Source: a virus
IMG/VR virus record: IMGVR_UViG_3300042448_001840
Coordinates: 113,103-177,102 of that record
Strand: one strand, 5' to 3'
Length of the DNA stretch: 64,000 nt
Part shown: positions 27,983 through 36,610 of the stretch, one piece after another
How the letters are laid out: the number at the start of each line of letters is the position of its first letter
Position numbering within the stretch: position 1 is the first letter of the stretch
Program-made: the position numbers and the translations under genes
Notes under the pieces: generated by a model
The model's input: only the letters and a program-made list of their open reading frames with translations
Told to the model about the DNA's origin: nothing
Database searches by the model: none

Positions 27983-28750
27983 TTAAATTCCAATATCTTT
28001 AGAAATTTTAATTCTATATTTATAACCCTGTTCAAAATAATCTTTATCAGCAGTAAAATAAGATGGGGTTGCGTCTAGCGAAGGGAAATCAATATACACT
28101 TCTGCCCTCCAAGAATGGGTGCTCACACTTGTTGTAATGTTTTCCCATCTAGAAGGACCTTTTTGTATTTTCTTTCTTTGGCACAAAAAATATCTATTGT
28201 TTAAAAAGTTTGAAGCTGGTTTTTCGTTAAAGGTTACAGTAACTCTTCCATAGTTATAATCATTCGACAAGTAAAAGTCACCATCAACTGGGTCAATATT
28301 CTCTATGTAGAATAAAGGGTTTTTAGCTATAATATTGTAGCTAATGTCTACTTCTGTTTTTACGGATCTATCTTCAATCAAAACAGGGATTGTACCTGGA
28401 TCAACAAATTCTTTATCTGATGGCGTAGCGGAAGAAACGTAAGTAAATTTTATTATTTCATAAGGGACTATTGATCCAGCTGAATCTACAATGTTTTCAA
28501 TTCTTATAAAATAAGATTGGCCATCAACTAAATTAGCTTTCCAATAAAGACTTATAATTCTAGAAATTTGATTATAATCTTTTATTGTATTAATAATTTC
28601 AAATGGAGCGCTTACCTGTGCCGGGGTAGCTGCATCTGTATAGACTTTAAAGTTTTCATTTTTTAATGAAGATATTTTTACTGTTCTACCAAACTTTATA
28701 GATGCACTGTACGCATTTACTTTAGCTTGATCGATGAGAAATAGGGCCAC
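27983..28750 (-). CDS. Beta-rich structural protein
   Basis: 255 aa. Begins MALFLIDQAKVNAYSASIKFGR. Two Ig/FN3-like sandwiches are suggested by alternating strand patterns (NFKVYTDAATPAQVSAPFEI; YGRVTVTFNEKP; RYFLCQRKKIQ; WRAEVYIDFPS). It is the first gene after the terminator-like hairpin that follows the capsid gene. Role in tail or head decoration is inferred from position only. Confidence 0.55.
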   Translation of the reverse strand: MALFLIDQAKVNAYSASIKFGRTVKISSLKNENFKVYTDAATPAQVSAPFEIINTIKDYNQISRIISLYWKANLVDGQSYFIRIENIVDSAGSIVPYEIIKFTYVSSATPSDKEFVDPGTIPVLIEDRSVKTEVDISYNIIAKNPLFYIENIDPVDGDFYLSNDYNYGRVTVTFNEKPASNFLNNRYFLCQRKKIQKGPSRWENITTSVSTHSWRAEVYIDFPSLDATPSYFTADKDYFEQGYKYRIKISKDIGI

Positions 28751-28809
28751 AATTATTCTCCAAAATTATTAACTAGTATCAATAGTAATAAACAAAACGG
28801 AAATATGAA

Positions 28810-28845
28810 AATAGGGGGTGGAGATTTCTCTCACACCCCCCATTC
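28810..28845 (-). terminator. Strong hairpin after the major capsid gene
   Basis: On the minus strand GGGGGTG-T-GAGA pairs with TCTC-C-ACCCCC around a GAAA tetraloop, followed by TATTTTC. The stem is GC-rich and stable but the U-tract is short. It may act as a partial terminator or an mRNA stabiliser that favours capsid expression over downstream genes. Confidence 0.6.
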
Positions 28846-28887
28846 TCTAGGGATTCGTAACTATAACTAACCCTAAGGTTTTTGTTA

Positions 28888-29946
28888 TTATGCCATCTCG
28901 TTTGTAACTTGTACTTCGTAGTTACGGGCAAGATTAACGTTTCTAGCAACAGTGATACCTTCACCGTCACCAAGCATTACGATGTCGTAACGCTCTTTCA
29001 TCTTCATCTGACGAATGTCACGAGTTGGATCATCAAACTGATCTGTGCTCATTTCATCCTTGACAAGGAGGGTGCCAACTTCGTTGCGGTCAATCAAGAA
29101 CACGTCAGACTTAGCTGGCGTTGCACCTGACTTAGCAGTGAAGCTTACGAATGGTGTGACAATTACATTCAGACCCATTGGGGCTGTCGAATTGAGTGCA
29201 CCACTTGGTGAGTCTGGACGGTAGCCCCAGCTTGTGTTAACAGCTGCAGCGGATCCACCAGTGTGGAAAATCGCATCCTTCAAGAATACCGACCACATCA
29301 ATGGATGGAGGATAAAGTCTGTTGGGACATGATTTTCTGCCATCAGAACAGCAGCCATGTCGACAACATCATCCCAGTGAAGAGTGTCGTTGAACGCGCC
29401 ATCGATCCCTCTACCGGTTGTATCATCATATGAACCACTGTCGTTGTCGAACACAATTGTTGCTGCGTCCTTGAAACGGCTAAGGGCAATTTGTTCCTTC
29501 AAACGGGCCATTGCACGACCTGCTGCGCGAACATGAAGACCTACAATGTCCCAAAGGGAGTCTGCGATGACTTCCTCTGTGAAGGAGAGCTTGACGCCCT
29601 TCTTCGAGACTTTGCCTTCAATCTGCTTAGCAAATGCGAGTGCCTGTTCTGGGTACTCTTGTCCTTCTGGAATTTCTGCTGCTTGAATTGCGTTTACGGC
29701 TGGAAACTCCAAGGAGCGTCCTTTTCCTAGTCGCACTGTTGATAACAATGGAGTCACGAGTAACTGTGGCTCTGCTGCTTCTCTAAGTGTACGAGAGATG
29801 ACCTTAGGAAAAAGTGCTGCTGCATCTGGTGATGCAAAAGCCTCTTTGATGGTCACTCTATTGTTTTCGTCGATGTGCCCATCCTCGGTTAATACAGTCT
29901 CCCATGCTGGGAGACCCGAGAGGAGCTCTTGGATTGTCTTACTCAT
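28888..29946 (-). CDS. Major capsid protein, HK97-like
   Basis: 352 aa. The order is typical: an N-terminal helix, 'PKVISRTLREAAEPQLLVTPLL', beta hairpin (LGKGRSLEFPAVNAIQAAEIPEGQEYP), KVSKKGVKLSFTEEVIADSLWDIVGLHVRAAGRAMARLKEQ spine helix region, and P-domain/A-domain elements (NHVPTDFILHPLMWSVFLKD; GLNVIVTPFV). Late elements are DVFLIDRNEVGTLLVKDE and IVMLGDGEGITVARNV. Location next to protease/scaffold and portal supports the call. It has no CGG codon. Predicted to form the icosahedral shell. Confidence 0.85.
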   Translation of the reverse strand: MSKTIQELLSGLPAWETVLTEDGHIDENNRVTIKEAFASPDAAALFPKVISRTLREAAEPQLLVTPLLSTVRLGKGRSLEFPAVNAIQAAEIPEGQEYPEQALAFAKQIEGKVSKKGVKLSFTEEVIADSLWDIVGLHVRAAGRAMARLKEQIALSRFKDAATIVFDNDSGSYDDTTGRGIDGAFNDTLHWDDVVDMAAVLMAENHVPTDFILHPLMWSVFLKDAIFHTGGSAAAVNTSWGYRPDSPSGALNSTAPMGLNVIVTPFVSFTAKSGATPAKSDVFLIDRNEVGTLLVKDEMSTDQFDDPTRDIRQMKMKERYDIVMLGDGEGITVARNVNLARNYEVQVTNEMA

Positions 29947-29975
29947 CTTAGGATCTTTCCTCCTGCTATTGTTTC

Positions 29976-30749
29976 TTAAAGTGTGAGGTTGACGCGGAAT
30001 GCACCAACCACATTTGTAACGTCCAAGTTAGAACGTATACCCAGTTTACCTGAGAATGAACCCGAGCGTGTGAGCTCGTATACAGTCTTCAAAGCACCTG
30101 GATCTGACGGCAATTGCATGTAGGAAAGCAGACCATCATCAAAGTTGGTTGCAAACTTTTCTACCTCAATAACCTTACCAACCTGGAGGTAAGAATAAAC
30201 GTCAGTCGAATCTAAGAAATCCGCTGCCGCTGCCTTAACTGGACGTCCCATGCTATCCGATCTTACGAGCGAACCAACAGTTACGTCAGCGTTCAATCCA
30301 CTAACCATTGGGTACTCTACGTAACCATGGGTAATGAAACCTGCACCTTGTGATGTACCCTTATCGAATGGACGATAGAGGTCATACTGTGCGACACCAA
30401 TTGGAATAGAGCGAGCAGGCACAGTTACTGTGTCAGTTGCGCCCGATGAATAGTTTGGCGTTGCGCCATTCATTGGATCCCAGGTTGAAGGCATATTGTC
30501 TCCATAAGCCTTGCCTGATGATGTACCGTTTGCAGGAACAACGCGTGCGTCGCCATTGCTGTCAGCAATTACCGAAAGGATTGTTCCCTTGGTGATTACT
30601 ACTTCAAAACGATCATCTTCTGAATCTGCGTACCAAGTTGGAAGACCTGGGTGTGTGAGCAAGTAGGCTGCAGGTGCGATACCCTGCGAAACTACAAAGC
30701 GACCAGCACCGGTTTTGGTGCCAACTTTACGAAATTTTGCTAAACTCAT
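29976..30749 (-). CDS. Capsid-associated protein (possible decoration protein)
   Basis: 257 aa. Starts MSLAKFRKVGTKTGAG. The body is beta-rich, with RSIPIGVAQYDLYRPFDKGT, GYVEYPMVSGLNADVTVGSLVRSD and QVGKVIEVEKF, which resembles head-decoration proteins with an N-terminal arm. It lies between the protease/scaffold and the capsid gene, the usual place for a decoration or minor capsid protein. Family identity is not certain. Confidence 0.55.
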   Translation of the reverse strand: MSLAKFRKVGTKTGAGRFVVSQGIAPAAYLLTHPGLPTWYADSEDDRFEVVITKGTILSVIADSNGDARVVPANGTSSGKAYGDNMPSTWDPMNGATPNYSSGATDTVTVPARSIPIGVAQYDLYRPFDKGTSQGAGFITHGYVEYPMVSGLNADVTVGSLVRSDSMGRPVKAAAADFLDSTDVYSYLQVGKVIEVEKFATNFDDGLLSYMQLPSDPGALKTVYELTRSGSFSGKLGIRSNLDVTNVVGAFRVNLTL

Positions 30750-30778
30750 TTAAGTATCTCCTTAAGATATTATTTTTT

Positions 30779-32447
30779 TTAAAGTTTACGACGGCCCATA
30801 AGAGCATCTACAAAGATATCTTCAAATGGTGTTGCTTCTACTGTTTCTTTTTCTTGATCTTTTCCATCGAGAGTTATGACACCTGTCTCATTCTCGCTAG
30901 CTTCGATTTCAGAATTGATCTCTGGCATAGCTGCTTTGGCCTTTTTGGCTGCTGGCATACCTGCAAGATCTCTTAAAGAATCAGCTAAAGAAGAAGCTGT
31001 ACGCTTAACGTGATCAGCTACTAATGTTTCTCTAGCATCGTATGATTCAATACCAATTGTAATCTTTGCATCAACAACTCTTTCTGCAAGAGTTCTATGT
31101 AATGCACTTCTAAGCTTCTGGTTTTCTTCTTCAAGAGCCTGAAGTTTATTGACTGAATCATCCGCATTTTGCTCAGGGGCAACTGTTTCGCCAGTGAGCT
31201 CTGCTTCTGTTCCTTCAGTCTCTTTATTTTCTTCAGAAATTTCAGCTTTAACAGAATCAACAACTACTTTATCCTGTTCTTCTGTTGCTACTGCAACTTC
31301 TGTAGATTCTTCTTCTGCGGCTGGTGCTGCAGAAACGATCTGTGCTTCAAGTTCGATTATGCGAGCCTTAGCTTTTGCTAATTCGTCATCCGACTCAACT
31401 GCGACTTCTTCTTCAAGAGGCTTTACTTCTTCTACTTCAACTTTTGCTGATTCATTCGTTTCATCAGCTACTTCTTCTGCTGACTCCTCTTCCTTAGAGG
31501 CGCTTGCCAATGTTGAAAGGTCTTCGCTAAGCTCTTGGGCGACGGCGAGGATGTCTTCGTTTACTGCAACATCATCCATTTTAAGATTCTCCTCATATTT
31601 TTTCTCAATAGAGTCTTCATTAGATAGTAATGAAGCCTGCTCGTTAATTACATTTTCACTCTCTTGGACAGCCATCGCACTAAGGAATGCTCCTTTAAGA
31701 TGCAGGTAAACTGGTCTTGATTCTTTTTTCTTCATATTCTTAAACATTGATTCATTTTCATTTATTGAAACAATATCTTCATTATCCATGTGTAGGATAA
31801 AAGCTGAACTTCTAGCCACCCAATTCTCTGAGTCAGCGACCGGTGCCTTGCCCTCTACAGGCTTAGAACCTCTTACGCCAGATCTTTGGTCTGCTGGCTG
31901 GTTAACAAAAGAGTATTCCTTAAAAGAAATGTCTTGCATATCAACAAAAGCCATTTTACCCTTATATACTTTGCCTCTTTTAAACCTAGCAACGTTTGGC
32001 TTGCCGCTTGCATCTTCTGAAGCCAGATCATCGCCAGATATTGAACAAACAGCTTTGCCGGCTCTTCCGCCGACGGAACCGGTCATGTATCTTTTATCAG
32101 CTATCTTCTGTGCGGCAACTGGGTCAGTCACGGCAATCTGCAAACGAACGAAAGAAGAACCATCTTCTTCTTTGTCCATTCTTGCAGCCATAACACGGCC
32201 AATTGGCTCAGAGTTTAAATCGTGATTAAGAATGATTGGCTTAGGATACGGCTCAACCCAAGACTGGAGAGCCTTTTCTAATTCTATTGCTGAGTAGTTA
32301 TTGTAGTTTGCTGTCAATCCGCTCATGTATAGCGGCGACTTCGATTATTAGCCCTTGCTTACTATCAAATGATTCCATAAAATTATAATTAGAGTCGGCA
32401 AACTTGGGCATCTCTATCGTGAAGTTTTCTACAAAATCAAAAGCCAT
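30779..32447 (-). CDS. Prohead protease with acidic scaffold-like tail, read through a CGG+1 shift
   Basis: 555 aa if one base is skipped at 32318 (1668 coding bases). ATG at 32447 behind AAAGGAAC. Residues 1-43 (MAFDFVENFTIEMP ... LIIEVAAIHER) supply the first strand of a prohead protease. The shifted frame continues LTANYNNYSAIELEKALQ, PKPIILNHDLNSEPIGRV (likely catalytic His), MTGSVGGRAGKAVC (likely Ser region) and DISFKEYSFVNQPAD. Residues about 190-430 are Glu/Ala-rich, coiled-coil and scaffold-like, ending VDALMGRRKL. Without the shift the N-terminal strand would be lost, so this essential assembly gene is strong evidence for recoding. Confidence 0.75.
32318..32321 (-). other. CGG+1 recoding site in the prohead protease gene
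   Basis: Minus-strand codons CAT GAG CGG, skipped A, then TTG ACA GCA AAC. Unshifted reading stops after six codons (ATT GAC AGC AAA CTA CAA TAA). The joint restores the protease N-terminal pattern 'IIEVAAIHER-LTANYNNY'. Confidence 0.8.
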
Positions 32448-32529
32448 TATTTGTTCCTTTATTACTGATCAGCTATATAGTAAATTTGTTTTTATAAGAT
32501 TAAACAATCTTATATAAATATATCATACT

Positions 32530-33303
32530 TTATCGAACTTGATTAGTTCTAATATTACCCCTATTGTCGCCGTTTGTCAAATAATGCTGATACATATCTT
32601 TAGACATAAGATGTGGGGCATAGATGTACGATGCGCTATATAATTTAAAACCTTTTTCTGTAGCGTTTTTTGCCCAGCCAAGATCTTCGCCTTGTTTATG
32701 AAACTGATAATCCACATTATTATAAACATCTTTAGACATCATTTTTGCAGCCATAATAACATCTGATTGGAAATAATCCCCTAAAGGATATTTTTCCTTT
32801 CTATAAGCTACACTGTGATCTTCGTCTTTCCAACTCATCACACTAGGAAATCTTGAATCCACAGGCGTCATAAACATCAAAGGCGAAACTGCGTCTGCGC
32901 CATCTTTAATATGAGCTATTAATAACTCTATCGTATTAGGATTTTGTAACAAAATATCAGAGTCTAAACTTAGATAATAATCTGGCTGATATTCTCTTAC
33001 TCTTTGAAGTATTGAATTCCTTAAAGACACCATGTTATGATACTTGGACATAGTCCACTGTCTTCCATTGTTCTCGTGTTCAAAATGAGGTATATCTTTT
33101 CTCTCATTAATCTCAAAAGTTTGGAATCTTTTATCTAATCTTTTCCAAGTTATTAAAGAGTTAGTAGTTTCAAAATCATCAGGTGATGTTTCAAAAATTA
33201 AACCAACATCTTTCATATCAATGGATTGATTGATAATACATCTAATCCATTCCGGAAGAATCCAATCTCTTTTATAAATTGGACAGCCAATTATTAATTT
33301 CAT
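32530..33303 (-). CDS. Glycosyltransferase, GT-A fold
   Basis: 257 aa. N-terminal KLIIGCPIYKRDWILPEW, a SLRNSILQRVREY helix, the D-x-D metal motif in YYLSLDSDILL, DAVSPLMFMTP, and HKQGEDLGWAKNATEKGFKLY, where the Glu-Asp pair is likely catalytic. This is the plan of family-2/Anp1-like transferases. It lies between the protease and portal genes and overlaps the 33300-33587 stop by 4 bases. The acceptor is unknown. Confidence 0.75.
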   Translation of the reverse strand: MKLIIGCPIYKRDWILPEWIRCIINQSIDMKDVGLIFETSPDDFETTNSLITWKRLDKRFQTFEINERKDIPHFEHENNGRQWTMSKYHNMVSLRNSILQRVREYQPDYYLSLDSDILLQNPNTIELLIAHIKDGADAVSPLMFMTPVDSRFPSVMSWKDEDHSVAYRKEKYPLGDYFQSDVIMAAKMMSKDVYNNVDYQFHKQGEDLGWAKNATEKGFKLYSASYIYAPHLMSKDMYQHYLTNGDNRGNIRTNQVR

Positions 33304-33587
33304 TTTTCTTCAGTTTGTACTTTTTCTTCTTTTAGCTCAGCTTTTTTTGCTGCTGGTTTTTTTTCTTCTTCAACCTTTGGTTCTACAACTTCTTCGGTAA
33401 CCGAATCATCTTCTGTTTCAATAAGAAGATCAAACGCTTCCATAAAAGTATCAATTATTTCTGTTAGAACCTTCAAAGCAAGTTGTTGCTGATTATTAGC
33501 AACTGCCTTCTTGAAACCTTGAACAGCGTCTTCTTCTAGCAAGAATTGCTTGCTAATCTCTGAATTAATTATTAAGCCCATCATCAT
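33300..33587 (-). CDS. Small acidic/Lys-rich protein
   Basis: 95 aa. The helical N-terminal half (EISKQFLLEEDAVQGFKKAV; LALKVLTEIIDTFMEAFDLL) is followed by a low-complexity Glu/Lys/Pro tail (KVEEEKKPAAKKAELKEE). It overlaps the portal gene by 23 bases. Three ATG codons in a row make the exact start uncertain by up to two codons. Possibly a portal- or scaffold-binding factor (inference). Confidence 0.55.
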   Translation of the reverse strand: MMMGLIINSEISKQFLLEEDAVQGFKKAVANNQQQLALKVLTEIIDTFMEAFDLLIETEDDSVTEEVVEPKVEEEKKPAAKKAELKEEKVQTEEK

Positions 33588-35259
33588 CCTTTGGAATATT
33601 TGACATTAAGTCATCTGCGTCTATAACAGTATACTCTTTTTCCAAAAGATTTTCAACTACTGACAACCAAGATAAATCATCTGCTCTTCTAATGTTTGGA
33701 GATGTTCTTGTGCCTTGTTGGTTTGTTGGTCTAATAATATTCCCTGGTCCCTTTGTTTTGTTGGGCATGTTAGTAGACTTGGGCTGCTTTGGTGCCGCTA
33801 TTTTTGTATTGCCACCGCTTGGTGAAGTTTTAGTTGTTGCACCCTGCTCAGGGGCTGTAGCAGCCTGGACATCGGCCTGGTGAGTTGCTATGTCCATTTG
33901 AATTCTTGCCTGTATAGCTCCAAATAATTCTGATTCATCAATTTCTGGATCAAGGCCTAATTCTTTTCTAGTTTCAGACAAAGAAATAATAGAGTTCGTA
34001 TACTTCTGTATTACGTGAGTTTCTTTTTTAACTTGAGTATCTACGTCAATTTCATTAAACTTAAAGTAACAACGGTCTGATACATCACTCTCAATTGGGT
34101 TCTTAATTGGATCAAAACCACCCTCAAACAATAGTTCGTTAAAAATATTAACTCTAACAATTTCAGCAAATTGTTTTTGGTACTGTTTGATCTTGTCATA
34201 AAGAGCTACATCTAATCTGTCTGTTACTGATCTATTGCCACCGTTCATCATCATGCCAAGATGGTGAGGTGCTAGACCTAAGCCAACAGCAACTCTTTCC
34301 TTGAAGTGCTCAAGATACTTTGAGGCATCAAGTAGCTGATTGCCCGATGCAACAACATCAATGTCATGTCTAAACGGAAGTATCAAACCACCTTCGGTTC
34401 TAAGGTTTTCAATTTCTGCTGCAGCACGCGATATCTCTTCTGGCTCCGCTGGTTGTTCAGCTGTACCAATCTTGTATTTATACAGAGGAAACAATTCTCT
34501 GTGGACAAGATTTTGAATATCTTCTTCTAATTGTCTTAAGGCAATTACGTCATCTAAAACGTTTACTAGAAATGGCGTACCAAAAGCTCTGCCGGCTTTT
34601 TTGTCAAAATTTAAATGGATAACTCTATCTGCTGCCCAAACTGGCGTCTTAGCGGAAGGCGAATACGTTAAAGGATCAGTTCTTTGTTCATATGACTTAG
34701 GTCTGTTAAATTTATCTCTAAGAATTCTGACTTGTTCTGTTGGGATTAAATAATATCCTATTATGGTTTGCTCAGCTGAAACTGGAGTTAACTTATCTGG
34801 AAAATATTCGGAAATATCTCCTCTAGCTTTAACCACGAAACAGTTAGCGTACTTGAAAAGTTGATCGGAAACTTCTATCAAGAAATCCAAGAATGGTCTC
34901 TTCATGGTCATTTCTAAAAAGTCTATTCTTTGATATAGATAAGCTACTGCTTCAGGGTTTTCGCCAACTATCTTCCAATTTTCTTTCCAGAATAAATCTT
35001 TATATTTATTCATTGCTTGACGGATATACGAGTCGGTATCTACCGCCTGCATAATTCTGTCAAAGTCGTATGGCGATGGCTCAAATGTTGCTCTAGTATT
35101 ATACCAGTAAACTGAACCATGGTAACCAAGGGCAAGCGATGCCACTCTCATGACCTTACCCAAAGTACCTACGTCTTCAGGCTCTATAGTTTTTGCTACA
35201 AAGTTACCACTGTTAAAGTCGTCTATCTGACGAAATGGTAAATAGTCTAATAGTGGCAT
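33565..35259 (-). CDS. Portal protein
   Basis: 564 aa. It has the usual portal pattern: an N-terminal wing (VDTDSYIRQAMNKYKDLFWKE), DRVIHLNFDKKAGRAFGTPFLVNVLDD and LRQLEEDIQNLVHREL (stem helices), GLGLAPHHLGM with GNRSVTDRLDVALYDKIKQYQ, and FNELLFEGGFDP. A flexible Ala/Thr/Pro-rich C-terminal tail follows (residues about 470-540). Forms the dodecameric ring for DNA passage and binds terminase. No CGG codon. Confidence 0.85.
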   Translation of the reverse strand: MPLLDYLPFRQIDDFNSGNFVAKTIEPEDVGTLGKVMRVASLALGYHGSVYWYNTRATFEPSPYDFDRIMQAVDTDSYIRQAMNKYKDLFWKENWKIVGENPEAVAYLYQRIDFLEMTMKRPFLDFLIEVSDQLFKYANCFVVKARGDISEYFPDKLTPVSAEQTIIGYYLIPTEQVRILRDKFNRPKSYEQRTDPLTYSPSAKTPVWAADRVIHLNFDKKAGRAFGTPFLVNVLDDVIALRQLEEDIQNLVHRELFPLYKYKIGTAEQPAEPEEISRAAAEIENLRTEGGLILPFRHDIDVVASGNQLLDASKYLEHFKERVAVGLGLAPHHLGMMMNGGNRSVTDRLDVALYDKIKQYQKQFAEIVRVNIFNELLFEGGFDPIKNPIESDVSDRCYFKFNEIDVDTQVKKETHVIQKYTNSIISLSETRKELGLDPEIDESELFGAIQARIQMDIATHQADVQAATAPEQGATTKTSPSGGNTKIAAPKQPKSTNMPNKTKGPGNIIRPTNQQGTRTSPNIRRADDLSWLSVVENLLEKEYTVIDADDLMSNIPKDDDGLNN

Positions 35260-35316
35260 TTAGGGCTCCCGTATAAATCTAATAGAATAGTACTTATTAG
35301 ATTATATTTTTATAAG

Positions 35317-35511
35317 TTAGTTACCTTGCTCAAGGCCAGCTTTATTAAAAGCATTCTTAATAATAAGGTCTTTTACTGCCTCAAGCCAAAAAACGGTCTC
35401 AGCTTCAGCGAAATCGCTTCTATATGAAAGATTTTGCTCACTAATCTTAATCTCTACAGAAAAATCTTTTTTTTCTTCAGTTACTTCTGTTGGTTCTGTT
35501 GCGTCACTCAT
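35317..35511 (-). CDS. 64-aa hypothetical protein
   Basis: MSDATEPTEVTEEKKDFSVEI leads to a short amphipathic helix (FAEAETVFWLEAVKDLIIKNAF). Not recognised. One base separates it from the 35513-35710 gene, and it lies upstream of the portal in transcription order. Confidence 0.5.
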   Translation of the reverse strand: MSDATEPTEVTEEKKDFSVEIKISEQNLSYRSDFAEAETVFWLEAVKDLIIKNAFNKAGLEQGN

Positions 35512-35512
35512 T

Positions 35513-35710
35513 TTAAATTTGTCCTTTTAATCGTTGAATAATATTTGTTTGTTGTTTAATTGTTGCTTCTTTTATAACTAATTCTGTCATTAAATTACTA
35601 AGCTTTTCTTGGAAAACAGCTATAATTAAATTAACGTCTAAATTAGAATCATTAATATCTGATTCAGGAATTCCCATTACACCAGTTTCTTGTTTGCTTA
35701 TTTTAGACAT
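35513..35710 (-). CDS. 65-aa coiled-coil protein
   Basis: After a short polar N-terminus (MSKISKQETGVMGIPES) the rest is a likely coiled coil (LIIAVFQEKLSNLMTEL; EATIKQQTNIIQRLKG). Function unknown. Confidence 0.5.
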   Translation of the reverse strand: MSKISKQETGVMGIPESDINDSNLDVNLIIAVFQEKLSNLMTELVIKEATIKQQTNIIQRLKGQI

Positions 35711-35755
35711 CTGATAATTATACCACCATTTTACTTAAGACCCAAATTCTGTAGA

Positions 35756-36598
35756 TCATGAATGCCTATGAAGTAAATATTCTTCATAAGAAAGCACTTT
35801 GTCGCCTACCGCATAGAGCATATATTTTTCCATTTCTATATCTACTCTTTTCTTTTCCATCTCAGCCCATTTTGATGCCCCATAAGTTTTTTGATTTTCT
35901 AGCCATTCTTTACTTCCATCATAATCGTAAATCATAAAATTTCTAACCATAAATTTATCTCCATTTTTAATGGTTTTTACACCATGATAATAAGGTGCAC
36001 CAGAAGGGAAAACTAGAATATCGCCAGCTTTTGGTTTGTGATTAATCGAATCACCATTTATGTAAAAAGAAATATCACCACCATCATAATTGTCATTTAT
36101 ATAAGCTGTACATGTTAAGAAAAATTTTTGACCAGGAGTATCTTTTTCGCAAATAATATAATCGGTATGATACTGCATTGTTAAGTTATTTTTTATAGAT
36201 TCAAGATTTCTACCATATTTACAAAAAGATGAATTTGTCAATCTAGTATTGTACGGCAGTTCGACGTTAAATCTTTTTATGTAATCTTTAGTTGCAATAC
36301 TGGATGCTTCAGCTAATCTATCCACAAGGTACTTCTCGTCTTTGTGCATCTGCACATTTTCCTCAGCGGGACTAAAAGTCGTATATTTTTGACTAGAATA
36401 TATACCAAAAACAGACCATTTATCCCAGGTATTTAAATAAAATTTACCTTGAGAATCATCTGAAGATTTTTTCATGGTTTCATGCAAAATATCAGAATCC
36501 GATAGCAACCCTCTATATAAAACAACTTTTGGATATATTTCAACAGAAAAAAAATTAATACCAGGCTTTTGTTGTTCTTGGTCGTTTATTTCAGACAT
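35756..36598 (-). CDS. 2-oxoglutarate/Fe(II)-dependent oxygenase
   Basis: 280 aa. Core motifs: YHTDYIICEKD (H-x-D), AYINDNYDGGDISFY, PKAGDILVFPSG, distal His in PYYHGVKTI and NGDKFMVRNFMIYD. The N-terminal 'FFSVEIYPKVVLYRGLLSD' matches the arrangement of the 7.1- and 11.0-kb copies. A 45-residue C-terminal extension is basic and acidic mixed (KWAEMEKKRVDIEMEKYM). Located between structural genes and small pre-portal genes. Confidence 0.85.
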   Translation of the reverse strand: MSEINDQEQQKPGINFFSVEIYPKVVLYRGLLSDSDILHETMKKSSDDSQGKFYLNTWDKWSVFGIYSSQKYTTFSPAEENVQMHKDEKYLVDRLAEASSIATKDYIKRFNVELPYNTRLTNSSFCKYGRNLESIKNNLTMQYHTDYIICEKDTPGQKFFLTCTAYINDNYDGGDISFYINGDSINHKPKAGDILVFPSGAPYYHGVKTIKNGDKFMVRNFMIYDYDGSKEWLENQKTYGASKWAEMEKKRVDIEMEKYMLYAVGDKVLSYEEYLLHRHS

Positions 36599-36610
36599 TC
36601 TGCCAGTATA

